In this document: positions 14,712 to 22,996 of the stretch, piece by piece
How the letters are laid out: each line of letters opens with the position of its first letter
Position numbering within the stretch: the stretch's first letter is position 1
NCBI GenBank assembly: GCA_031581195.1
Contig: JAVLCF010000009.1
Coordinates: 1 to 33,030 of the forward strand
DNA from: Trueperaceae bacterium
GTDB lineage: Bacteria; Deinococcota; Deinococci; Deinococcales; Trueperaceae
Length of the DNA stretch: 33,030 bases
Direction: 5' to 3'
The notes under the pieces: model-generated
Database searches by the model: none
The model's input: only the letters and a program-made list of their open reading frames with translations
What the model was told of the DNA's origin: nothing
Program-made: the position numbers and the translations under genes

Positions 14712-14729
14712 TCGTGAACGGATTCACGA
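14712..14729 (+). promoter_or_regulatory. Crp/Fnr-like palindrome in the molybdoenzyme leader
   Basis: TCGTGAACGGATTCACGA is an inverted repeat with 7-bp arms and contains GTGA-N6-TCAC, the core of Crp-type sites. It lies 33 bases before the ATG at 14763. If the upstream hexamer is the -10, it falls just downstream of the transcription start, which would suit a repressor or an RNA hairpin. Confidence 0.45.
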
Positions 14730-14762
14730 GATGCCGGGACCCGAGGAAGGAAAGGGGATTCC

Positions 14763-17303
14763 ATGTCCGAACGCACACCGCACGTCTCGCGAAGGGGCTT
14801 CCTGCTCGGCTCCGCCGCGGCCGCCTCCGGCGCCCTGCTGGCCGACCGCGGCTTCGTCGACGCGCAGCGCTTCTTCACCGACGACGGCCTCGACGTCGCC
14901 GGCCTCCGCGACGCCGGCTACGAGGTCCGCCACACGATCTGCCACCAGTGCGGCGCCGGCTGCGGCCTCACCGCCCTGGTGAAGCCCGCCCCCGACGGCG
15001 GCGCCCCGCAGTTGCTGGTCCTCCCCAACCAGGACCCCGAGCACCCGCAGCGCGGCTACTGCGGGCGGGGCGCCACCGCCGCCTACACGTGGGACGGCCC
15101 CCAACGCCTCCGCACGCCGCTGAAGAACGTCGGCGAGCGCGGCGAAGGCCGCTTCGAGGCGGTCTCCTGGGAGACCGCCCTCGACGAGATCGGGGACCGC
15201 CTCGCGGCGCTCCTCGAGCGCGACGGGCCCGAAGCGCTCGCCGCCACCACCCACGACTTCAAGGGCGACCTGCAGTGGCTCATGACGCCGCTCGGCGCGC
15301 CCAACGTCGTCAAGCAGTCCAGCACCTGCAACACCGCCGGCGTCGTCGGGCGCAAATGGACGATGGGGAGCGCCTACGCCAAGCACTCCACCGTCGACCC
15401 CGACTACGACAACGTCCGCTACGTGCTGTTCCCCGGCCGCAGCCTCAACGCCCCGATCGGCGCGGTGCACCGCCTCGCGAAGGCCCGCGAGCACGGCGCG
15501 AAGGCGGTCTTCCTCAACCCCGCCATGCCCGACGTCGCCTTCGCCGACGGCGAATGGCTCGCCTGCTACCCCGGCACCGACGCCGCCTTCCTGCTCGGGG
15601 TCGCGAAGGTCCTGATCGACGAGGACCGCTACGACGACGCCTTCGTGCGTCGCTACACCGACCTGCCCTTCCTCATCCGCGAGGACGGCCTCCCGCTCAC
15701 CGAAGCGGACGTCCGCCGGGACGGCGCCGACGACCGCTACGCGGTCCGCGCCGCCGACGGCCGCCTCGCCTTCGCGGACGAGGACGTCGAGGTCGAGCTC
15801 GCCTGGGAGGGCACCGTGCGCGGCGCCGACGGCGCCGACCTCCCGGTCCGCACCGCCTGGGCGCGCCTCCTCGAACACCTCGGCGACTACGACGTCTCCC
15901 GCGTCGGGCGCATCACCGGCCTCTCGGCCGACGACGTCCTCCGCGTCGCCCGCGGGCTCGCCATCAACCGCGGCGTCGTCGAGGACACCTGGTACAACAC
16001 CCGCAACGGCAACGACACCGACGCCATCATGGCGCTGATGACCGTCAACGCCCTGCTGGGCAGCATCGACACCGTCGGCGGGCTCGGCTTCAAACCCAGC
16101 GCCAAGGTGCCCGGCGTGATGGCCACGCACGAAGGGCGCCTCGAGACGATCCGCGGCGACGGCTTCACCCTCCCCGACACCGACACCAGCGTCGACAAAC
16201 GCCGTTACCCCGAAGCGAACGCCACCTTCGACGCCGTGATCGACGCGATCCTCGACGAGGACCCCTACCCGATCACCGGCCTCATCGCGCTCGGCGCGAC
16301 GATGTTCCACCGCGATCCGAACACCGCCCGCCTCGAACGGGCGCTGCGCAAGCTGGACCTGATCGTGAACATCGACATCGTCCACCAGGAGTTCGACGAC
16401 TGGGCGGACTACGTCCTCCCCGCCGAGATGTTCCTCGAGCGCGAGGACCTCGGCCAGGTCGGTTGGTCGATGGAGGGCGTCGTCGCCCTCCAGCACCGCG
16501 TCACCGCACCCCCCGAGGGCGTCGAGGCCCGCCCGCACCTGTGGATCATGCTCGAGCTGCTGCGCCGCATCGAGCCCGGCCTGGCGCGCGCGATGGGCTA
16601 CGAGGACCGCTTCGCCGACGTCGACGTCTTCCGCCGCGACTTCCTCGCCCCCCTCCAGGACGCCCGCATCGAGGCGCTGGCCGAGACGTGGGACCTCGAC
16701 CCCGCGCAACTCCGCGAGGAGCTCGACGCCCGCGGCTTCAAGACCGTCGTCCCGCAACGCTACGGCCGCATCCCCTACCAGGAGCCGTTCGACACCCCCA
16801 GCGGCCGCCTCGAGGTGTACGCCCTCGCGCCGGTCCTGAAGGGCTACCGCGCGCACGGCTTCGCCGAGTACTTCCCGCCCCCCGCCTACACCGCGCCGTC
16901 GGCCGACGACGAACTGTTCCTCGTCAACGGCAAGAGCCCCATCGGCTCGTCCGGCGTCGCCAGCGTCGCCTTCCCCACGCAGTACCTCGTGGACAACGCC
17001 CTCTGGATCCACCCCGACGACGCCGAACGCCTCGGCCTCGCCGACGGCGACGACGCCGAGGTCGAGGGGCTCGACACCGGCTGGGTCGCCACGACCGAGG
17101 TCCGCGTCACGCCCCGCGTCCGCCCGGGCGTCGGGTACGTCTACAGCTACGCCGGCGGGAACCGCGGGTCGTTCGAACGGCGCGACGACCGCTTCGCGAA
17201 GCGCGCGAAGGGCCTCAACCCCCACTGGTTCGCGACGTCCACCATCGACCCCGTCACCGGCTCGAACGCCAACAACGCCTCGATCCGGATTCGGCGCGCC
17301 TGA
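14763..17303 (+). CDS. Tat-exported molybdopterin oxidoreductase catalytic subunit (Psr/Phs/Ttr/Arr-type)
   Basis: Catalytic subunit of a complex iron-sulfur molybdoenzyme acting outside the cytoplasmic membrane. The 846-residue protein begins with a twin-arginine signal (SRRGFLLGS at 9-17), then a [4Fe-4S] site C60-x2-C63-x3-C67-x32-C100, the two bis-MGD domains, and the C-terminal cap domain with NNASIRIRRA at the end. The probable Mo ligand is Cys189 in SSTCN, which excludes Ser-type (DMSO reductase) and Sec-type enzymes and favours the polysulfide, thiosulfate, tetrathionate or arsenate reductase branch. Length is nearer ArrA-type (about 850) than PsrA (about 760) as I recall. GAGGAAGG lies upstream of the ATG. 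Substrate cannot be settled from sequence by eye. Confidence 0.88.
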   Translation: MSERTPHVSRRGFLLGSAAAASGALLADRGFVDAQRFFTDDGLDVAGLRDAGYEVRHTICHQCGAGCGLTALVKPAPDGGAPQLLVLPNQDPEHPQRGYCGRGATAAYTWDGPQRLRTPLKNVGERGEGRFEAVSWETALDEIGDRLAALLERDGPEALAATTHDFKGDLQWLMTPLGAPNVVKQSSTCNTAGVVGRKWTMGSAYAKHSTVDPDYDNVRYVLFPGRSLNAPIGAVHRLAKAREHGAKAVFLNPAMPDVAFADGEWLACYPGTDAAFLLGVAKVLIDEDRYDDAFVRRYTDLPFLIREDGLPLTEADVRRDGADDRYAVRAADGRLAFADEDVEVELAWEGTVRGADGADLPVRTAWARLLEHLGDYDVSRVGRITGLSADDVLRVARGLAINRGVVEDTWYNTRNGNDTDAIMALMTVNALLGSIDTVGGLGFKPSAKVPGVMATHEGRLETIRGDGFTLPDTDTSVDKRRYPEANATFDAVIDAILDEDPYPITGLIALGATMFHRDPNTARLERALRKLDLIVNIDIVHQEFDDWADYVLPAEMFLEREDLGQVGWSMEGVVALQHRVTAPPEGVEARPHLWIMLELLRRIEPGLARAMGYEDRFADVDVFRRDFLAPLQDARIEALAETWDLDPAQLREELDARGFKTVVPQRYGRIPYQEPFDTPSGRLEVYALAPVLKGYRAHGFAEYFPPPAYTAPSADDELFLVNGKSPIGSSGVASVAFPTQYLVDNALWIHPDDAERLGLADGDDAEVEGLDTGWVATTEVRVTPRVRPGVGYVYSYAGGNRGSFERRDDRFAKRAKGLNPHWFATSTIDPVTGSNANNASIRIRRA

Positions 17304-17320
17304 GCGCGGAGAGGAACGCC

Positions 17321-17932
17321 ATGGCTCGTGTCAACGAAATGAAGGGAAGCGAACCCACCCGGCGCCTCGCGCACGTCTGGGACGAGAGCCTGTGCATCGC
17401 CTGCGGCGCCTGCGTGATGGCCTGCACCATGACGAACCAGCCCGAGATGATGCACCGCAAGGAGAAGGGTTGGGATTCGGTCGCCTCGAACATCCGCCGC
17501 ATCGACGGCGTGAACGCCACCGGCAAACCGTCGGTCCTTCTCGTGCAGTGCCAACACTGCCAGGACGCCCCCTGCGTTGCCAACTGCCCGTTCGGGGCGG
17601 TCTACCGCGACGACGACGGCCTCGTCCGGCTCGACGCCGAGCAGTGCGCCGGCTGCAGCTACTGCGTCACCAGCTGTCCCTACAACGTCCGCTGGTTCCA
17701 CCCCGACAGCAAACTGCCGATGAAGTGCATGGGGGAGGGCTGCCTGGACCTCGTCGCGCAGGGCGAGGACCCCGCCTGCGTGCAGGCCTGCCCGGCGATG
17801 GCGCGCGACTTCGGGGACCTCAACGACCCCGCCAGCAGCGTCTCCGTCACGCTCCGTTTGAAACGCAGCCGCCGCCTCCTCGAGGAGGCCGGCACCGACC
17901 CGACGTACTTCGTCGTGGAGGGAGGGCTCTGA
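17321..17932 (+). CDS. Four-cluster ferredoxin-type electron-transfer subunit (PsrB/NrfC-like)
   Basis: Carries electrons between the membrane anchor and the molybdenum subunit. The 203-residue protein has four cysteine groups: CIACGACVMAC, CQHCQDAPCVANC, CAGCSYCVTSC, and a split group CMGEGC followed by CVQAC. The first three have standard spacing. In the fourth the first two cysteines are four residues apart (C-x4-C) where C-x2-C is usual in this family. No signal peptide is present; such subunits are exported with the Tat-bearing catalytic subunit. GGAG precedes the ATG at 17321, and the stop overlaps the next gene by ATGA. Confidence 0.9.
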   Translation: MARVNEMKGSEPTRRLAHVWDESLCIACGACVMACTMTNQPEMMHRKEKGWDSVASNIRRIDGVNATGKPSVLLVQCQHCQDAPCVANCPFGAVYRDDDGLVRLDAEQCAGCSYCVTSCPYNVRWFHPDSKLPMKCMGEGCLDLVAQGEDPACVQACPAMARDFGDLNDPASSVSVTLRLKRSRRLLEEAGTDPTYFVVEGGL

Positions 17933-18840
17933 TGACCCCCGCCGACCTCACCTTCCAACTGGACGTCGCCCACTGGGGCTGGTCGATCGCCGCGTTCCTG
18001 TTCTTCGTCGGCATGGCCGGCATGGGCTCCGTCGCCTACGCCTTCGTGCGCCGCACCGCCGTCATCGCCACGATCTTCGTCTCCCTCGTCGTCGGGCTGC
18101 TGCTCGTCGTCAGCCACCTGGGGCGCTGGTGGAACCTCCCGCGGACGCTGTTCCTGATGGTCCGCGACCTCGAGCTGAACTTCGGGTCGTGGATGCTGAT
18201 CGGCATCACCGTCCTCTCCATCCACCTGGTCCTCGCGCTGATCGCCCTCGTCGCGCACCTCCCGTTCCTCACGAAACGCCTGCCCTGGCTGGCGTGGACC
18301 GAGCGGGTCGACGCCTCGAGGGCGTTCCTCGGGGCGTTCGCCTTCGTTGGCTTCTTCGCCACCGTCTACAGCGGCTTCCTGATCACGCAAGCGGTCGGCA
18401 TCCCGCTGTGGAACAACGCCCTCATTCCGGTGTTGTGGGTGATCAGCGGCTCGATCGCCGCCATCGCCATGCTCGAGCTGCTGTACGTCGTCGGCGCCGT
18501 CGACGCGAAGGTCTCGTCGTTCGGGGTGCGCCTCGGGATGGTCCTCGACGGCATGAAACTCCTCGCCGTGCTCGGGTTCCTCCACGTCGCGACGTCCTAC
18601 GGCAGCGCCGGCGCGCGCTACGGCGCGACGCTGATGACGAGCGGCGACCTGGCCTGGATGACGTGGGTCGGCGTCGTCGGCGTCGGCATCCTCGTGCCCC
18701 TCGCCATCGGGGCGTACACCCTGCTGCGCGAGAAGAACAAGGCGCTGTTGACCGTCTCCGCCCTCTCCGCCCTGGTCGGCGTGTTCTTCCTGCGCGCGAC
18801 CGTGCTGCTCGCCGGCACCTTCGAACCGTTGGTGCTGTGA
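17932..18840 (+). CDS. NrfD/PsrC-type membrane anchor subunit
   Basis: Quinone-interacting membrane subunit of the molybdoenzyme. The 302-residue protein has about eight hydrophobic helices, beginning WGWSIAAFLFFVGMAGMGSV, with the NrfD-family SHLGRWWNLPRTLF segment and the late helix TVSALSALVGVFFLRATVLL. It overlaps the ferredoxin gene, so the three subunits are made in one translational block. NrfD-type anchors normally exchange electrons with the quinone pool without haem. Confidence 0.88.
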   Translation: MTPADLTFQLDVAHWGWSIAAFLFFVGMAGMGSVAYAFVRRTAVIATIFVSLVVGLLLVVSHLGRWWNLPRTLFLMVRDLELNFGSWMLIGITVLSIHLVLALIALVAHLPFLTKRLPWLAWTERVDASRAFLGAFAFVGFFATVYSGFLITQAVGIPLWNNALIPVLWVISGSIAAIAMLELLYVVGAVDAKVSSFGVRLGMVLDGMKLLAVLGFLHVATSYGSAGARYGATLMTSGDLAWMTWVGVVGVGILVPLAIGAYTLLREKNKALLTVSALSALVGVFFLRATVLLAGTFEPLVL

Positions 18841-18911
18841 CCGTGGCCCCGCGGGCGCCCGCCCCCGGCGGCGCCCGCCGGCCTCCCCCCGTTCGCCCCC
18901 CTCCTTTCTCG

Positions 18912-18973
18912 GCCGGTCGGGCCCCACCCGACCGGCGACCTCCCCACCCGCCGGCCCCCCCGGGGCCGGCGGG
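18912..18973. terminator. Two strong hairpins between convergent genes
   Basis: The 149-base gap between the anchor gene and the convergent secreted-protein gene holds GCCGGTCGGG-N5-CCCGACCGGC (18912-18936, 10-bp stem) and a 12-bp stem with a CCC loop (18947-18973). Both are perfect. Neither has a proper T tract on either strand, although TGTCT follows the second. They are probably a bidirectional terminator for the two convergent genes. Confidence 0.6.
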
Positions 18974-18989
18974 CGTGTCTCGGTGGGGG

Positions 18990-19544
18990 TCAGTCGACCG
19001 GGAAGCGCCAGGCGTCGAACGTCGTGACGAACCGCCCGCGGACCGGCACGAAGGCGATGCGGGCTTCGAAGTCGCCGATCGCTTCGCGCGGCACCCAGCG
19101 CGCCCCGAGCGGCGCGAACGTCAGGTTCCAGCCGGTCACCGGACCGTCCTCGACCGGCGGCAGCGTCATCACCACGTCGCCCGTCGCGGTCGTCTCGAGC
19201 GCCGCGCCGTCGCACCCGAGCCCCAACTCCGCGAAGCCGCCGTCGGGCCCGTCGCCGCCGGTCCCGGGCGGGCGCGGCAGCCCCCGACGCTCCAGCGTCT
19301 CCGTCGTCCAGGTGCCGTCCTCGGCGCGTTCGGCGCGCTGCAACTGGTAGGCGATCTCCCGCTCGCCCTGCTCGATCGCGACGCCCAGCTCGTACGACCG
19401 GGCCTCCTCGAACGACGTCTCGAGCGACGTCAGCAACGTCTCGCACGTCGCCTCCGGCGGCTGCGCCGCCGCGACGCCCCCGAGGGCGGCGGCGAGGACG
19501 AACGCGAGGGGGGCGACGGACGAACGCAACGTGGAGCGCATCAT
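18990..19544 (-). CDS. Secreted protein of unknown function
   Basis: A 184-residue protein with a clear signal peptide (basic start, hydrophobic VAPLAFVLAAALGGVA, cleavage near AAAQ at 25-28). The mature part has two cysteines (in ATCETL and LGCDG), an acidic Gly-rich loop in the middle and a C-terminal beta-rich half. No family recognised. The ATG at 19544 sits 6 bases after a minus-strand TAGCCT, so the gene has its own leaderless promoter, which overlaps the end of the membrane-protein gene upstream. Confidence 0.72.
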   Translation of the reverse strand: MMRSTLRSSVAPLAFVLAAALGGVAAAQPPEATCETLLTSLETSFEEARSYELGVAIEQGEREIAYQLQRAERAEDGTWTTETLERRGLPRPPGTGGDGPDGGFAELGLGCDGAALETTATGDVVMTLPPVEDGPVTGWNLTFAPLGARWVPREAIGDFEARIAFVPVRGRFVTTFDAWRFPVD

Positions 19545-19550
19545 GCCTCG

Positions 19551-19556
19551 AGGCTA
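19551..19556 (-). promoter_or_regulatory. -10 hexamer of leaderless secreted-protein gene
   Basis: Minus-strand TAGCCT (context GCTAGCCT) ends 6 bases before the ATG at 19544. Its TAG is also the stop codon of the gene upstream. Confidence 0.55.
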
Positions 19557-20000
19557 GCGCCCCCGTCGGGCCGACACCGCGAGCCCCGCGACGCTGGCCA
19601 CCCCCAGGGGCAGCGTCGCGAGCGGCAGCTCCACCGCGAACGTCGCCAGCAGGTTCGTCGGCGTCGCCAGCAACGCCGCCCGCACCAGCCCCGGGACGCC
19701 CCACCCCCCGAGCCACGTCAGGTCCGCCGCGCCGGCCAGGACGCCGGCCAGGAACGGGAACGTCGCGACGTGCGCGAGCGCCGCCCCCCACGCCGCGGCG
19801 CGGCCCCCGCGCCGCCAGGCGCGGTGGTGCCACTGCGCCGAGAGCGCCGCGGCGACGGCGTACGCCGCCGCATCCAGCGCCGGGGACGCCGTCAGACCGG
19901 TCAGCACCCCCTGGCTGCGGCCCACCACGTCGACGGCGGCGAAGCCGAGCAACCCGAGCGCGGGCGCCAGCAACAGCGCGCGGGTCCGGGAGGCGCTCAT
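19554..20000 (-). CDS. Four-helix membrane protein of unknown function
   Basis: A 148-residue hydrophobic protein with about four transmembrane helices (near residues 8-28, 42-55, 72-92 and 105-140) joined by Arg-rich loops. No motif recognised. The ATG overlaps the stop of the solute-binding protein gene (ATGA), so it is the last gene of the Ugp-like operon. Position suggests a role linked to that uptake system but the sequence does not show one. Confidence 0.7.
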   Translation of the reverse strand: MSASRTRALLLAPALGLLGFAAVDVVGRSQGVLTGLTASPALDAAAYAVAAALSAQWHHRAWRRGGRAAAWGAALAHVATFPFLAGVLAGAADLTWLGGWGVPGLVRAALLATPTNLLATFAVELPLATLPLGVASVAGLAVSARRGR

Positions 20001-21244
20001 TCGACGAGCGCCTCGGCGCGGGCCTGCGCCTCCATCAGCGCTTCACCCGGGTCGCGCCCCCCGCGCAGGACCCGCTCCAGCATCTCGTCCACGATCCCCC
20101 GCATCGCGTCGAACGCCGCGATGCGGGGGCGCGGGACCGCCCGGTCGAGCTGCGCCAACGCCGCCCCCCGTCCCGGCTCCTCGGCGTAGAACGCCTCGAG
20201 GAGGGGGCGTGCCGCCCCGCGGACGGGGAGGTAGTACGACCCCTCCACCCACGTCGCGACCTGCTCGGGCTCCATCAACCACCGCCAGAACCGCCACGCC
20301 GCCGCGCGCGCCTCGGGCGCGGCGTTGCGCATCACGACGAGCTGCGCCCCGCCCAGCGGGACGCGCCCCCCGTCGGCCATCGGGACGGGCACCGCGGTCA
20401 GATCGAAGGCGACGGAGAAGCGGCGCACGTCGGGCCAATTGGCGATGCTCGCGAACGCCATCAACGAGCGCGTCCGCACGAACCCGAGGATCGCCGGCGT
20501 CGTTTCGTCCGCCCCGTAGAACGCCAACGACCCGCGCGCCTCCAGGTCGGCGAGCAACGTCAGCGCCTCGCGCGCCTCGGGCGTGTCCAGGGTCGGGCGG
20601 CCGGCGTCGTCGACCAGCGCCCCCCCGAGGCTCCGCACCATCATCTCGAACAACCAACTGTCGCCGACGAACACCACCCCCCGCGCGCGGCGGGTGGTGA
20701 GGGCGTCGGCGGCGTCGGCGAACGCCGGCCAGGTCGTCGGCGGCTCGACGCCGGCCCGCTCCAACGCCGACGCGTTCAGGTACAGCGCCGGCGTCGACGC
20801 GTTCCACGGCAGGCCGTAGCGGCGGCCGTCCAGCACCCCGTAGGCCCACAGGCCCGGCACGAAATCGTCGGTGAACGCCGCCGGCAACGACGCCGCCTCC
20901 GCCGTGAGGTCCTGCACCGCGCCCTCCGCGACGAGGCGGGGGAAGAAGGCGATCTCCGCCTGGAACAGGTCCGGTTCGTCCGGCCCGCCGAACGCCGCGA
21001 GCAGCTTCGTTTGCGCTTCGCGGTAGCTGCCGACGTACCGCGCGTCGACGCGGACGTCGTCCTGCGTTTCGTGGAACCGCTCGACGAGCGCGTCGACCGT
21101 CTCCTGGGCGGAGTCCATCGAGTGCCAGAAGGTGATCTCGGTCTGCGCACTCGCCGCGCCGGCCAGCGTCAGGGCGAGCGCGAGGGCGGCGGCACGGACC
21201 CGCCGGAGCGGAGGGGTGGGGGGACGGGGGAACGGCGTCGGCAT
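19997..21244 (-). CDS. UgpB-like ABC solute-binding protein
   Basis: Periplasmic substrate-binding protein of the carbohydrate-uptake 1 family. The 415-residue protein has a signal peptide (AALALALTLAGAASAQ), then EITFWHSMDSAQETVDALVE, PWNASTPALYLN, the GSYYLPVRGAA region and IVDEMLERVLRG near the end. These segments resemble E. coli UgpB (FWHSM, NSSTPVLYYN, GYLP) more than maltose-binding proteins, so sn-glycerol-3-phosphate or a glycerophosphodiester is a plausible ligand. GGAGG precedes the ATG at 21244. It follows two permease genes, an order unlike the usual binding-protein-first layout. Confidence 0.85.
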   Translation of the reverse strand: MPTPFPRPPTPPLRRVRAAALALALTLAGAASAQTEITFWHSMDSAQETVDALVERFHETQDDVRVDARYVGSYREAQTKLLAAFGGPDEPDLFQAEIAFFPRLVAEGAVQDLTAEAASLPAAFTDDFVPGLWAYGVLDGRRYGLPWNASTPALYLNASALERAGVEPPTTWPAFADAADALTTRRARGVVFVGDSWLFEMMVRSLGGALVDDAGRPTLDTPEAREALTLLADLEARGSLAFYGADETTPAILGFVRTRSLMAFASIANWPDVRRFSVAFDLTAVPVPMADGGRVPLGGAQLVVMRNAAPEARAAAWRFWRWLMEPEQVATWVEGSYYLPVRGAARPLLEAFYAEEPGRGAALAQLDRAVPRPRIAAFDAMRGIVDEMLERVLRGGRDPGEALMEAQARAEALVE

Positions 21245-21259
21245 GCGGACCTCCTCGAA

Positions 21260-22033
21260 TCAGGAACGGAACCCGGCCTCGAACGTCGCCAGGATGCGCT
21301 TCTCGAACACGGCGTACACGATCACGATCGGGAGGCTCGCGACCAACGCCGCGGCCCCCAACACCCCCCAGTCGAACGGGCGGGTGCGCAGGAGGTCGGC
21401 GAGCACGACCTGCACCGTCCAGAGCGACTCCGGGGTCGTGACGCGAGGGTAGAGCACCAGGTTCCAGTGCGCCGCGAACGCCAGCACCCCCGCCGCCAGC
21501 AACTCCGGACGCAGGGTCGGCGCCACGATCCGCAGCAGGATGGTGCGCTCCCGCGCCCCGTCGAGGCGGGCCGCCTCGATCATCTCCCACGGCACCCGCC
21601 GCACCGCCTGCAGCAGCAGGAACGTCACGAGCGGGCTCGCCAGGAACGGCGCGATCAACGCCGCGAAGGTGTCCAGCAGCGACAACACCTGCAACAGCCG
21701 GTAGAGCGGCACCAGCAGCAACTCCGTCGGCAGCGCCAACAACAGCAGCACGACCGCCCGCAACGGCGCGCCGTTGCGCATCGCGTACGCCGCCGCCAGC
21801 CCGAACGCCAGCTGCACCGCGACCGTCAGGCCCGACGCGGCGAGGGAGATCCCGAGCGCCCGGAACAGGCCCGTCCCCGGCAACGCCGCGAGGTTCTCCA
21901 GGGTGAAGCCGAACGTCAGCAGGTCGGCCTGCAGCAGCGCGTCGGCGGGCAGGAACGCCGCGTACGCCAACCACGCCAGCGGCGCGGCGACGAACGCCGC
22001 GAACGCCGCGGTCGCGATCCGCAGCGCGGTCAC
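21260..22033 (-). CDS. ABC transporter permease, UgpE/MalG type
   Basis: Inner-membrane permease of 257 residues with six hydrophobic helices and the EAA loop EAARLDGARERTILLRIVAP, which docks with the ATPase. The GTG start at 22033 overlaps the stop of the partner permease as GTGA. With the other permease it forms the channel for the UgpB-like binding protein. Confidence 0.88.
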   Translation of the reverse strand: MTALRIATAAFAAFVAAPLAWLAYAAFLPADALLQADLLTFGFTLENLAALPGTGLFRALGISLAASGLTVAVQLAFGLAAAYAMRNGAPLRAVVLLLLALPTELLLVPLYRLLQVLSLLDTFAALIAPFLASPLVTFLLLQAVRRVPWEMIEAARLDGARERTILLRIVAPTLRPELLAAGVLAFAAHWNLVLYPRVTTPESLWTVQVVLADLLRTRPFDWGVLGAAALVASLPIVIVYAVFEKRILATFEAGFRS

Positions 22034-22902
22034 GCCGCCCCCCGCCCGGCGGCGGGACGGCCACCGGTCCGCGCCGCCAACGCCCGCGCCTGCAGCGCCG
22101 CGACCAGCAACGTCACCGCCAGCACGAACAACGTCACCGCCGCGCCGTACCCCAGTTCGAAGCGTTCGAAGGCGACCTCGTACAGGTAGTACCCCAGGAC
22201 CCGCGTCGTGCCGTACGGCCCCCCACCGGTCAGCAGGTACACCGCGGTGTACGCCTGCAGCGACAACACCGTCGCGACGACCGTCAGGAACGTCAGGGTC
22301 GGGCGCAACAGCGGGAGGGTGACGAAGCGGAACACCGCCCGCTCGCCCGCCCCGTCGAGGCGAGCCGCCTCCTGCACGTCGGCGGGAATGCCGCGCAGGG
22401 CGGCGGAGACGACCAGCACCCCGTACCCGGTCTGTTGCCACAGCGTGAAGGCGACGACGTACGCGAGCGCCGCCCACGGCTCCGTCGTCCACGGCAGCCG
22501 CAGCCCCGTGAGCTCCGCCACGACCCCGAAGTCGGGGGCGTACAGCAGGTACCAGGCGATCGCCGACCCCCCCACCGTCACGAGGCCCGGGGCGAACAAC
22601 AGCGCCTTGACGAACCGCTCGGCGCGCGTCCCGCGGATCGCGACGGCGATCCCCAACGACAACGCCAGGAAGGTCGGGATCGTGATCCCCGCGAACGCCG
22701 CGGTCGTCCCCAGCGAACGCCAGAGGTCGGCGTCGCTCGCGAGGCGCAGCAGGTTCTGCGCGCCGACCGGCTCCGGGTCGCCGATCCCGCTCCACGACCA
22801 GGTGGCGTAGCGCAGCACCGCCAGCAGCGGCACCGCCCCGAACAGGGCGAAGGCGAGGGCGGCCGGGAGGGCCCACAGGCGGGCGCGGAGGCGCGTGGAC
22901 AC
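22030..22902 (-). CDS. ABC transporter permease, UgpA/MalF type
   Basis: Inner-membrane permease of 290 residues with about six helices and the EAA loop EAARLDGAGERAVFRFVTLP; LLTGGGPYGTT after it is typical of the MalF/UgpA side. The GTG at 22902 is chosen because a minus-strand TAGCCT ends 8 bases upstream and the helix-bearing N-terminus starts there. No ATP-binding gene follows in the operon, so a shared MsiK/UgpC-like ATPase must come from elsewhere. Confidence 0.85.
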   Translation of the reverse strand: MSTRLRARLWALPAALAFALFGAVPLLAVLRYATWSWSGIGDPEPVGAQNLLRLASDADLWRSLGTTAAFAGITIPTFLALSLGIAVAIRGTRAERFVKALLFAPGLVTVGGSAIAWYLLYAPDFGVVAELTGLRLPWTTEPWAALAYVVAFTLWQQTGYGVLVVSAALRGIPADVQEAARLDGAGERAVFRFVTLPLLRPTLTFLTVVATVLSLQAYTAVYLLTGGGPYGTTRVLGYYLYEVAFERFELGYGAAVTLFVLAVTLLVAALQARALAARTGGRPAAGRGAA

Positions 22903-22910
22903 GACGGCGT

Positions 22911-22916
22911 AGGCTA
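22911..22916 (-). promoter_or_regulatory. -10 hexamer of the Ugp-like operon
   Basis: Minus-strand TAGCCT (context GGTAGCCT) ends 8 bases before the GTG at 22902, so the first gene is leaderless or nearly so. Confidence 0.5.
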
Positions 22917-22984
22917 CCGCGGCGCGTGTCAGGTCGCCATCACGCCCTGACGCCGTCCTGACCCACCGCCGGACCGTGCGGGCG

Positions 22985-22990
22985 TACCCT
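22985..22990 (+). promoter_or_regulatory. -10 hexamer of leaderless phosphodiesterase gene
   Basis: TACCCT (context CGTACCCT) ends 6 bases before the ATG at 22997, with no Shine-Dalgarno sequence between. It diverges from the Ugp-like promoter 70 bases away. Confidence 0.6.
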
Positions 22991-22996
22991 GCCGCC

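Noticed and set aside
14724-17225. An 833-residue open frame on the minus strand across the molybdoenzyme gene
   Set aside because: It is an antisense shadow caused by high GC third positions; its product is Val/Glu/Gly-rich low complexity with no motif, while the plus strand has a full set of conserved motifs.
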